9,086 bases of DNA from Bryobacterales bacterium (GTDB lineage: Bacteria > Cyanobacteriota > Vampirovibrionia > Obscuribacterales > Obscuribacteraceae). The stretch spans positions 1 to 9,086 of the forward strand of contig CAJCHQ010000123.1 of NCBI GenBank assembly GCA_903970295.1, written 5' to 3'. This document shows, one piece after another, positions 1-5,811 of the stretch; positions within the stretch are counted from its first letter, which is position 1; each line of letters starts with the position of its first letter. The position numbers and the translations under genes were made by a program. The notes beneath the pieces were generated by a model that saw only the letters and a program-made list of their open reading frames with translations, did not search any database and was not told the DNA's origin.

Positions 1-1
1 A

Positions 2-1255
2 CACCAGAACGCCTATTTTCCCCTTCTGATTCCCGAGTCTTTTCTCAAAAAAGAGGCTCAACACGTCGAAGGTTTCGCTCCTGAATGTGCGGTCGTCACC
101 CATGGCGGCGGCAAAAAACTAGAGGAGCCACTGATCATCCGCCCCACGTCGGAAACGATTATCAATCATATGTTCTCCAAGTGGGTGCAATCCTGGCGTG
201 ATCTGCCGATTCTGATCAATCAATGGGCCAACGTCGTGCGCTGGGAAATGCGCACCCGACTTTTCCTTCGCACCCTCGAGTTTCTCTGGCAAGAGGGACA
301 CACCGCGCATGCCACTGCCGACGAGGCTGAAGTCGAAGCGAAAAAAATGCTGGAATGCTATCGCCAGCTAGCAGAGGATTGGCTGGCGCTGCCTGTTTTG
401 ACCGGAGAAAAAACCGAGAAAGAACGCTTTGCCGGCGCCGTTCGAACATACTGTATCGAAGCACTCATGCGTGACGGCAAAGCTTTGCAAGCCGGCACCT
501 CCCATTTTCTCGGGCAAAATTTCGCCAAAGCTTTCGAGATCAAATTTCAAAGCGCAGAAGGCAGCTTGGAATATGCCTGGCAGACGAGCTGGGGCGCATC
601 CACTCGCTTAGTGGGGGCGATCATTCTCGGTCACGGTGACGAAAAGGGCTTGATTCTGCCGCCTCGCATCGCTCCGATTCAAGTTGTGATCGTGCCTATC
701 TATAAAACTGACGAAGAAAAAGCGAAGGTGCTGACATACTGCCAGGCCATCGCCGAACAGCTGAAAGATGTCGCCAGAGTGCATCTGGATAATCGGGACA
801 ACTACACGCCCGGCTGGAAATTCAACCACTGGGAGCAAAAAGGTGTGCCGCTCAGATTGAACATCGGGCCCAAAGACGTAGCCAATAATGTCGTTGAAAT
901 TGCCCGTCGCGACACCCGCGAGAAGATTCGTGGAGTTGCGCAAGCAGGGCTGACAAATGAAATTGCGGGTCTGCTCGAGGCCGTGCAGAAGAACATCTTC
1001 AACAGCGCTCTCGAATATCGCAAAGCGAACACACATTTTGCCAGCGACTACAACAGCTTCAAAACAATCCTCAGTGAAAAAACCGGATTTATCGAAGCCT
1101 ACTGGGCCGGCTCGAACGAAGACGAGGCAAAAATCAAAGAGGAAACGAAAGCGACCATTCGCGTCATTCCCTTCGCTCAAAACAACGAGCCAGGAGTTTG
1201 CATGTTCACAGGCAAATCGACTTCTCAGAAAGTGGTCTTCGCCCGCGCTTATTGA
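2..1255 (+). CDS. proS: Prolyl-tRNA synthetase, archaeal/eukaryotic type (5' end missing)
   Basis: Charges tRNA-Pro with proline in the cytoplasm (class IIa aminoacyl-tRNA synthetase). The reading frame is open from base 2, so the gene starts outside the window; 417 residues are visible of a family usually near 480. In the visible fragment, RPTSET (residues 47-52) is followed by motif 2 from residue 80 ([13 protein letters not shown], then QEGHTAHAT). Motif 3 comes near residue 211 (HGDEKGL, then PPRIAPIQ). An anticodon-binding domain follows, and the protein ends in the typical FARAY with a terminal Tyr. This order, with no editing-domain insertion between motifs 2 and 3, marks the archaeal-type enzyme rather than the long bacterial type. 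The C-terminal zinc site seen in archaeal members looks degenerate: the first Cys is Ala near residue 368 (YWAG), the RCIP Cys is Val (RVIP), and only Cys400 remains in CMFTGK. No convincing terminator follows the stop. The family call is secure. Confidence 0.96.
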   Translation, partial: HQNAYFPLLIPESFLKKEAQHVEGFAPECAVVTHGGGKKLEEPLIIRPTSETIINHMFSKWVQSWRDLPILINQWANVVRWEMRTRLFLRTLEFLWQEGHTAHATADEAEVEAKKMLECYRQLAEDWLALPVLTGEKTEKERFAGAVRTYCIEALMRDGKALQAGTSHFLGQNFAKAFEIKFQSAEGSLEYAWQTSWGASTRLVGAIILGHGDEKGLILPPRIAPIQVVIVPIYKTDEEKAKVLTYCQAIAEQLKDVARVHLDNRDNYTPGWKFNHWEQKGVPLRLNIGPKDVANNVVEIARRDTREKIRGVAQAGLTNEIAGLLEAVQKNIFNSALEYRKANTHFASDYNSFKTILSEKTGFIEAYWAGSNEDEAKIKEETKATIRVIPFAQNNEPGVCMFTGKSTSQKVVFARAY

Positions 1256-1463
1256 ACCCAGGGTAGCAAAACATAGCTTATCTAGCGCGCATGATAGCGA
1301 GCTGGCTCGGCAATAATCCCCAGAAAGATTAAACGGAGCGTTAATCCCGCTAGTTATGATGCGCTCAAGAACGGATTCAAAATCCATCCAAAGCTAGCGC
1401 GAGGACCAGGTATAAGCCCCAAAAGCCTTGCGCACAAAGCGTTCTCGGCGTTCAATCTTAAAT

Positions 1464-1479
1464 ATCGAATTAATTTGAT
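1464..1479. promoter_or_regulatory. AT-rich 16-bp palindrome, possible operator or promoter element
   Basis: ATCGAATTAATTTGAT is symmetric at 14 of 16 positions and sits in the most AT-rich stretch of the proS/S1-gene intergenic region, about 240 bp before the S1 start codon. A dyad of this kind could be an operator. The sequence shows only the symmetry, and AT-rich DNA gives such palindromes easily. Confidence 0.22.
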
Positions 1480-1646
1480 CTGCGCAGCCGCAAACACAGA
1501 TGGTCGGGATACGTTCTCTAATTCTTCTCTTCAGGTATCCCAAGCAAACAAGCCTCTTGCCACTCCATAGCAAAACCCACTGTTAATCGACTCGGGTTGC
1601 TAGGTGTTTCACGGGGTCAGCTTGGTATGGCGCAGAAAGATTTTTG

Positions 1647-1678
1647 GAACGGCAAGGACTCGGAATGGTTCCGTTTCC
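1647..1678 (+). promoter_or_regulatory. Leader hairpin with alternative pairings upstream of the S1 gene
   Basis: CGGAA-tgg-TTCCG (1661-1673) is a perfect 5-bp hairpin. It overlaps an outer alternative stem in which GGAACGG (from 1647) pairs with CCGTTTCC (1671-1678) with one bulged base. The two pairings share bases at 1671-1673 and so compete. The element lies about 25 nt before the Shine-Dalgarno at 1703-1710. Mutually exclusive stems near a start codon are typical of translational control, and S1-type proteins are known to bind their own leaders, but control here is inference. Confidence 0.28.
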
Positions 1679-1717
1679 CAACTTAGTTTCGAACTCACGT
1701 TCGGAAGGAGCACTATC

Positions 1718-2986
1718 ATGACTACGTTCAACACAGACACCAGCAGTTACAACACAAATCTCGAGAGCGACATTCACTTCACCGACGCAATCGAGAGCGA
1801 CGAAACCGAAAACACCTTAACCGGTCAGTTCAGCCGACGCAATGACGCAGACGCCGACGACCCCATCGAGCTAGTCGAGAACGACGTTTCCCTGCTCGAT
1901 GAACTCGAACTGGCCACAACCATCGTCGAACCGGAAGAAATCGAAGGTCCTGCGAGCATCAGCCTTTACTATCCGGAAGACGACCAGTTCCCAGTCCTCA
2001 GACTGACCAACGCCAACACAAAGAAGTTCGACAAATTCGAGTTCGAAGTCACATTCAACGGTGCGCGCAAGACACTGCGAATGGAACGCGACGAAGTCGG
2101 CACTTTCTACTCCTCATGGCGGTTCTTGATTTGGGACGAGGCACTGCTCAACAAGGTGATTGCGCATGCGCAGCACGTCGCCACTGTCCTCAAGCTCACA
2201 CTGGAAGCCGACATTCCTGCTCTTCTGAGCCGGCTTGAGAGCATTCGGGGCCCGAGATTTGAGGTTGTCACCACCCCCAAGAAGAAGACCGTCAAGGTCT
2301 CTCCGACCCAGGTCAAGGCTCAGCCTCCAGCAAAGCCCCAGACCCAGGTCACGAGCAAGCCGGACGCGAAGCCGAACGCCAAGCGTCCAGCGAACTCAGC
2401 CCCGACACGTCAGGCCCAGCCGGTTACTCTGGCGAATTCTGCGTATGTCGTGGGTCAGGAGGTGGTCGGGCGTGTCACCGAACGTAGGTTCCACGGTGTC
2501 ATGATTGAGATCGGCAAAGACCGCGGGTTTCTTAAGTTCGAGGAAAAGAATGCTCACGACAAAGGCGGTGTCGACCATGGTTCACTTCTGGTGGATGTGG
2601 GAGACGAAGTTACCGCTCGCGTTGCAGAGATTCTGCCCACGGGCTTCATGAAACTGACATTCCTCAAATTGGGGGATGCTGAACTGGACTTCCTCAGCCG
2701 GCTTATCCCCGGTCAGAAGTTCACAGGCAAGTTCCGGCGCGGTGGCAAGTGTGGTTATCACGTCGACATCGGTCTGATTCCGGCTTTTCTCACCAACGAG
2801 CAAATCCCGGAAGCAGCGCTGAAAGGACTATCCACAGAGAAAGAAGTGACGGTCTGGTATACCCACACGAACCTCAGAAAGAGGCTTCCCCATGTCACCA
2901 TGGTTGACCCTGCCACCGTCCGCAACAACAACAAGGGTCGCAAGCAGACCCGCACGGGAGAACCGGCACAGGCAAACGCTGCCTAA
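1718..2986 (+). CDS. Tandem S1/OB-fold RNA-binding-domain protein, unrecognised family
   Basis: A 422-residue protein that is probably cytoplasmic and binds RNA. ATG 1718 is chosen because a near-ideal GGAAGGAG (1703-1710) lies 7 nt upstream; the frame stays open to 1604 without such a site. Residues 1-77 are Asp/Glu-rich and probably disordered. Residues 78-186 form a mixed alpha/beta region I cannot name. Residues 187-240 are a basic Lys/Pro/Gln/Ala linker. Residues 244-316 are a good S1 match: YVVGQEVVGRV, then IEIG, RGFLKF, VGDEVTARV. Residues 331-396 look like a second, more divergent S1/OB fold: PGQKFTGKF, VDIGLIPAFL, then EVTVW. A basic tail ends in KGRKQTR. Phe codons are TTC in 17 of 20 cases, against 11 of 19 in the upstream proS, which with the strong ribosome site suggests good expression. 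It is not ribosomal protein S1 (too few repeats). A role in translation or RNA turnover is inference. Confidence 0.85.
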   Translation: MTTFNTDTSSYNTNLESDIHFTDAIESDETENTLTGQFSRRNDADADDPIELVENDVSLLDELELATTIVEPEEIEGPASISLYYPEDDQFPVLRLTNANTKKFDKFEFEVTFNGARKTLRMERDEVGTFYSSWRFLIWDEALLNKVIAHAQHVATVLKLTLEADIPALLSRLESIRGPRFEVVTTPKKKTVKVSPTQVKAQPPAKPQTQVTSKPDAKPNAKRPANSAPTRQAQPVTLANSAYVVGQEVVGRVTERRFHGVMIEIGKDRGFLKFEEKNAHDKGGVDHGSLLVDVGDEVTARVAEILPTGFMKLTFLKLGDAELDFLSRLIPGQKFTGKFRRGGKCGYHVDIGLIPAFLTNEQIPEAALKGLSTEKEVTVWYTHTNLRKRLPHVTMVDPATVRNNNKGRKQTRTGEPAQANAA

Positions 2987-2996
2987 CCGGAGGGCA

Positions 2997-3077
2997 ATGT
3001 CGAGGGTAGATTGGAGCAAAATCGAAGGCGTAAAACCTTTCGAGCTGCCAGTCTACCCTCCGATGTTGAAAACTTGA
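2997..3077 (+). CDS. Possible 26-residue small protein overlapping a structured hairpin
   Basis: ATG 2997 opens 10 nt after the S1-gene stop and is preceded by GGAGGG (2989-2994), close to the start (2-3 nt). The product begins MSRVDWSKIEG and ends PPMLKT. It is not recognised, has no membrane segment and has only 26 residues. The terminator stem begins right at its stop codon. Almost the whole reading frame is occupied by a long hairpin (3002-3060), so the open frame could be a by-product of an RNA element. I consider translation possible but unproven. Confidence 0.3.
   Translation: MSRVDWSKIEGVKPFELPVYPPMLKT
3002..3060 (+). ncRNA. Extended 59-nt hairpin in the 3' region of the S1 gene
   Basis: GAGGGTAGATTGG (3002-3014) pairs with CCAGTCTACCCTC (3048-3060) over 13 bp with a single T-G wobble. 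Inside it AGC (3015-3017) pairs with GCT (3044-3046), and TCGAAGG (3022-3028) pairs with CCTTTCGA (3036-3043) with one bulged T, closing a 7-nt loop. This is a near-continuous hairpin, too ordered for ordinary coding sequence, just upstream of a true terminator. It could be a 3'-UTR stabiliser, the body of a 3'-derived small RNA, or one copy of a dispersed palindromic repeat. No second copy is visible in this window. Confidence 0.45.
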
Positions 3078-3116
3078 GAGGCAGTGTCAATGCCAACTGG
3101 CACTGCTTCTTTTTTT
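3077..3116 (+). terminator. Rho-independent terminator of the S1 gene
   Basis: GCAGTGTCA (3081-3089) pairs with TGGCACTGC (3098-3106), with one wobble and an 8-nt loop. The stem can extend outward by four pairs (3077-3080 with 3107-3110). It runs straight into a T-rich tract at 3107-3116 (TTCTTTTTTT). Strand and position fit termination of the S1-domain transcript. Confidence 0.88.
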
Positions 3117-3223
3117 GAATCTTATTGCTACTACTCTTTATAGTTTTAACAATTTCAAGATTTAGAAATTAGAAAATCAAGCACCACCAATGGTGCAGAT
3201 TCAGCAGGCTTTTCCGCATCAGC
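3117..3223. other. AT-rich spacer between convergent terminators
   Basis: About 107 nt of mostly AT-rich DNA lie between the two facing terminators. The only structure I see is a 6-bp hairpin GCACCA-ccaa-TGGTGC at 3181-3196. It has a T-containing run after it on the minus strand and could act as a weak second terminator for the leftward operon. No coding potential is evident. Confidence 0.4.
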
Positions 3224-3268
3224 AAAAAAACGTGCAGCAGGAATACCGTTGCCGAATATTCCTGCTGC
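3224..3268 (-). terminator. Rho-independent terminator of the patatin-hydroxylase operon
   Basis: Left arm GCAGCAGGAATA (3234-3245) and right arm TATTCCTGCTGC (3257-3268) are perfectly complementary over 12 bp with an 11-nt loop. On the minus strand the stem is followed by ACG and seven T (the A-run at 3224-3230). It sits about 30 nt beyond the stop of the hydroxylase gene, as expected for the end of the leftward unit. Confidence 0.9.
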
Positions 3269-3297
3269 CATTCAGGAGAACGAATAATTTCAGGCAG

Positions 3298-4035
3298 CTA
3301 CCTGTGCCGGAGCCAGAAGCGATGGCCGAAAAGGCGCTCCATCAAACGCAAATCTCTTTCGTTGGCTGTGGCCGCTGTGCCGAAGAGCCAATCCCCGAAC
3401 GGAAACAATCCACCAAGGTTTTTCTCTGGATGCTGATGGTGCAGCAAGTGGTGATAACGCACGTACCGAAAGATCCAGCTGCGTGACCACCAGACTCCGG
3501 TGGGAACGTGCATCTCACGGTGGCAGGCACTCCACACCAGTGGCTGAAATATACCGGCGGCGAAAAACATGCCGGCTGTGATTGGATCGATGAATGCCAT
3601 GGCAATAGCGAACGGCGCGCAAACAAGCAGCCCGCTTATAACGCTGATGTCCAGATTATGCAATTTGCCAAAGTCGTCAGGCTCATCGTTGAAAACCAGG
3701 TAGTATGTCACGTGGTGAAGAATGGCATGGTCTCTGAACTGCTGCTTCAAATATGCATTTCCAGACACCTTACCCAACCAGCGGCGATGCATCAAAAAAC
3801 GATGCAGTCCCCATTCCAGGCCAGACGTCAAAGCAATCGTGCCAAGCAGGCTCCAACCGATATGCGTCACGATCGACATCACATTTTCCTTCACTGGCTT
3901 CCAGAGCCAGAGGTTAGTGGTTGTGGTCTCGCCATCGACCAGTGCACTGCTAACCAGCGCTCCAGCCGATGGCGAGTCAAGTTCAATCAAGTCGTGGGAC
4001 GTCGAATCGTTCGAGCGGGGTAGAGGCAGTCCCAT
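3298..4035 (-). CDS. Membrane fatty-acid-hydroxylase/desaturase-superfamily protein
   Basis: A predicted integral-membrane di-iron oxygenase that would hydroxylate or desaturate a lipid. With the 4035 start (245 residues) the histidine clusters are H78-x4-H83 (HRFLMHRR), H103-x3-HH (DHAILHH), H172-x3-H176 (HREMH) and HHLLHH at 195-200 followed by QH. This pattern ligates two irons in the sterol-desaturase/fatty-acid-hydroxylase superfamily. Hydrophobic segments lie near residues 54-74, 129-150 and 152-170. ATG 4035 has GGGGGAG 9 nt upstream and lies 18 nt after the patatin stop, which favours translational coupling. A second start, ATG 3879 (193 residues), has GAAGGA 7 nt upstream and would remove a Ser/Thr-rich N-terminus that carries no motif; it is a real alternative. 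The substrate (fatty acid, sterol, carotenoid or other) cannot be told from sequence. Confidence 0.85.
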   Translation of the reverse strand: MGLPLPRSNDSTSHDLIELDSPSAGALVSSALVDGETTTTNLWLWKPVKENVMSIVTHIGWSLLGTIALTSGLEWGLHRFLMHRRWLGKVSGNAYLKQQFRDHAILHHVTYYLVFNDEPDDFGKLHNLDISVISGLLVCAPFAIAMAFIDPITAGMFFAAGIFQPLVWSACHREMHVPTGVWWSRSWIFRYVRYHHLLHHQHPEKNLGGLFPFGDWLFGTAATANERDLRLMERLFGHRFWLRHR

Positions 4036-4053
4036 GCAGGTGAGCTCCCCCGC

Positions 4054-5253
4054 TCAACTCGGTATCACGAGCTCTTTGGCAGCCAGACCTTCCGCAAAGC
4101 GGTGCCTGCCAACTTTGAGTCCATGATCGTAGGCAGCCCAGTACTGCTTCTCCGAAATGCCCGTGTTGAGCGCGGCGAAGTCCTCCATGCCGAGAACGAT
4201 GGGAAAATCGCCGGGCATCTGGACGTTGTTGTTGCCGCAGATCTGCACGTAAATTTCGGTCACTTGCTGCATCAGTCCGTAGATTTTGCTCGGGCTCGAA
4301 TAGTCAGCAACCCTGCGGCAATAGTCAGACGCCTTCTTGACGAAGTCGGACGTCCGTTCCCAGGAAGATGCGGGATTGAACCAGTTGACCGGCTGAAACA
4401 GCATCAACCACTCTTGCGCGAGGTTGAAGCCTTCGTTCGGTAAATCGGTCCATTCTTTCGGCATGCTCGTCGCCCGCGTGTAGGACATTGCGATGCTGGG
4501 CCCGTCGCCGGGGACGTGAGGAATGCGATTGACGAACGCACCGTCAACAGCAATCAGAGGTAGTCCCCGTTCGGATGTACCGATTCTCGGCGTCACGTAA
4601 GTACCGGGAACGGCTCCCGTATACCAGAGTGCACGAGCGAGCGGAATGCCGTCTGCCTCCGTGATCACGATCGGCCAGTGCCTGTAGTTCGTCAGTGTCC
4701 ATGGAGTCAATGACCAGGGTTTGCTGACGTCCACTTCGACCGCGCACGAGATGATGCGGAGTTTGGAATTCCACTTCAAGCCCAGTTCGTCGATCAGAGT
4801 CTGAAAGCAGTATTCCGGGCTGAGCGATGTGAAACCACTGAGGAGCAGCAACAGCGGGTCACAACCGACAAAGCTTTTGCTGAGAACGCTCAGGTCTTTC
4901 TGCACGAGTTGCAGGAGGTTGTAAATTGCCAGCGCAGCCTGCTTCGGGTCGACGTCGTTGGTGTCGATAGCTGCCAGCAAACCGCCCGCCGAAACTCCAG
5001 TGGCCAGAGCCACTTTCACTCCGGCTTCGCGCCTGGCTTGAGAGGCACCCAACCCGAAGACGATTTTGGAGCCGCCAGCCGGATACTTGACCTTGAATCC
5101 TTCCGGCGAGCCGATGATTTTCACTTCCTGCGTGTACGGAAGCATCTGGGGCGGATGTCCAGAGACGAGGTCGTGTATGCGCATGGGTTCACCGGCGGGT
5201 GTACCTGTGAGGTCGATACGGGGGAACGTCGAGGTGAAGGGTTGATAGAACAT
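4054..5253 (-). CDS. Patatin-like phospholipase/acyl hydrolase
   Basis: A 399-residue predicted lipid acyl hydrolase with a Ser-Asp dyad. The nucleophile elbow is GVSAG at 86-90 (Ser88), preceded by a hydrophobic strand (VKVALAT). The catalytic Asp is probably D237 in VDGAF, matching the family's DGG/DGA motif. KIVFGLGAS (63-71) takes the place of the usual glycine-rich oxyanion loop, but only about 17 residues separate it from the elbow, shorter than usual. The first 60 residues and the 150 after D237 carry no motif I recognise. No signal peptide or membrane segment is evident. ATG 5253 is preceded by AAAGGAG (5260-5266) at 6 nt, an excellent site. It is the first gene of a leftward pair with the hydroxylase. 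The family call is fairly firm; specificity is unknown. Confidence 0.82.
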   Translation of the reverse strand: MFYQPFTSTFPRIDLTGTPAGEPMRIHDLVSGHPPQMLPYTQEVKIIGSPEGFKVKYPAGGSKIVFGLGASQARREAGVKVALATGVSAGGLLAAIDTNDVDPKQAALAIYNLLQLVQKDLSVLSKSFVGCDPLLLLLSGFTSLSPEYCFQTLIDELGLKWNSKLRIISCAVEVDVSKPWSLTPWTLTNYRHWPIVITEADGIPLARALWYTGAVPGTYVTPRIGTSERGLPLIAVDGAFVNRIPHVPGDGPSIAMSYTRATSMPKEWTDLPNEGFNLAQEWLMLFQPVNWFNPASSWERTSDFVKKASDYCRRVADYSSPSKIYGLMQQVTEIYVQICGNNNVQMPGDFPIVLGMEDFAALNTGISEKQYWAAYDHGLKVGRHRFAEGLAAKELVIPS

Positions 5254-5398
5254 GATGTTCTCCTTTCGAAGTCAGTGGTTGCTCTTGGCGAAGGGTAGAT
5301 CACTCAGCGCCAGATGGGAGTTGCAGTCAGTCAAGCGAAAAGAACTATTCAGGGCGGCGCCAGGATTTGGTCGAGGCAAAGGGCTAACCACTGAAAAG

Positions 5399-5442
5399 GT
5401 GTCCGACACGCCGAGCAAAATGTTCGGTTTTAAGTTCGTGTC
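5399..5442. promoter_or_regulatory. GTGTC/GACAC dyad cluster, possible operator
   Basis: GTGTCCGACAC (5399-5409) is a perfect palindrome around a central C. Its right half, GACACG (5405-5410), is also complementary to CGTGTC at 5437-5442, enclosing a smaller CCGA/TCGG hairpin. Three copies of one half-site within 45 bp in a divergent promoter region suggest regulator binding. Nothing else confirms it. Confidence 0.3.
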
Positions 5443-5590
5443 AGATTTGTGCGGGTTAGGGTCTGAGAAGAAGGCTTTGAAAATTTAGGGAAAGAAGGGC
5501 AATCAGAAACTATGCGGAACTGAGTGACAAGTCAACGCCAGGTGTTTAACGCAGAGTAAGTAAGATCGCTCTCTAACAACTCGATTCAGA

Positions 5591-5610
5591 AGCTCATAGT
5601 GAAATGAGCT
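5591..5610. repeat. Perfect 7-bp inverted repeat
   Basis: AGCTCAT and ATGAGCT flank a 6-nt spacer. No T-run follows on either strand, so it is not a terminator. It lies about 200 bp before tldD and may be a protein-binding dyad or an mRNA leader hairpin. Confidence 0.35.
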
Positions 5611-5633
5611 GAAACTCGTGGCAATTCGTTCAG

Positions 5634-5653
5634 CTAAGCTAAGTTTTGCTTAG
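5634..5653. repeat. 6-bp inverted repeat CTAAGC/GCTTAG
   Basis: CTAAGC (5634-5639) and GCTTAG (5648-5653) are separated by 8 nt, and the left arm overlaps a short tandem GCTAA GCTAA. It falls between the dyads and the tldD coding region. Its role is unknown. Confidence 0.28.
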
Positions 5654-5811
5654 ATCGCAAATCCACACTCGAAAAGCCTTGGTGTGACTGGACCGACCAA
5701 AAACGCGTAATCACTCTCGCAGTAATGCAAGCCGCGTGCGGAATTATGTACTTTTGCAAATTACCCACTCACACGTCGTTGTCTGGAAATCAAGATTGGC
5801 ATTATGGTCTA

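Larger units (their letters stand above)
1256..1717 (+). other. Long non-coding leader between proS and the S1-domain gene
   Basis: There are 462 nt without a supportable gene. I see no tRNA-like cloverleaf and no ORF with a ribosome binding site. It holds several small dyads: an imperfect hairpin at 1328-1345 (ATTAA(A)CG-gag-CGTTAAT), an AT-rich palindrome at 1464-1479, a 7-bp inverted repeat GGGATAC/GTATCCC at 1506-1512 and 1535-1541, and a hairpin just before the Shine-Dalgarno of the next gene (1661-1673). The length and structure suggest the promoter and an extended 5' untranslated leader for the S1-domain gene. That is inference; no consensus -35/-10 pair stood out. Confidence 0.5.
5254..5811. 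promoter_or_regulatory. Divergent intergenic region between the patatin operon and tldD
   Basis: About 470-560 nt, depending on the tldD start, separate the two divergent units, so it should hold promoters in both directions. I found no clean sigma-70 pair for either. It is rich in small inverted repeats: CAGTGGTT (5273-5280) with AACCACTG (5386-5393); GTGTC-c-GACAC (5399-5409) with a third half-site CGTGTC (5437-5442); AGCTCAT/ATGAGCT (5591-5610); and CTAAGC/GCTTAG (5634-5653). A short open frame on the plus strand from 5252 lacks a ribosome site and is not called. Confidence 0.45.

Noticed and set aside
1293..1312. GAGC-tg-GCTC hairpin after the proS stop as a terminator
   Set aside because: The stem is short and is followed by mixed sequence without a T-tract.
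608..1387. Long antisense open frame opposite proS (about 259 codons)
   Set aside because: It overlaps conserved ProRS motifs on the other strand, lacks a ribosome site and has no recognisable domain; it is a shadow of the real gene.
1328..1400. tRNA-like fragments (TTCAAAATCC, GCTAGCGC) after proS
   Set aside because: No acceptor stem or consistent D/anticodon/T arms can be formed.
1500..1586. 28-codon open frame in the proS/S1-gene leader
   Set aside because: No ribosome binding site and no recognisable peptide; it lies over a 7-bp inverted repeat and is best read as leader.
3508..4023. Plus-strand open frame opposite the hydroxylase gene
   Set aside because: The minus strand encodes clear His-cluster motifs here; the plus frame shows no domain or ribosome site.
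5252..5488. 78-codon plus-strand open frame in the divergent intergenic region
   Set aside because: Its start overlaps the patatin start, no Shine-Dalgarno precedes it, and the product has no protein-like pattern.
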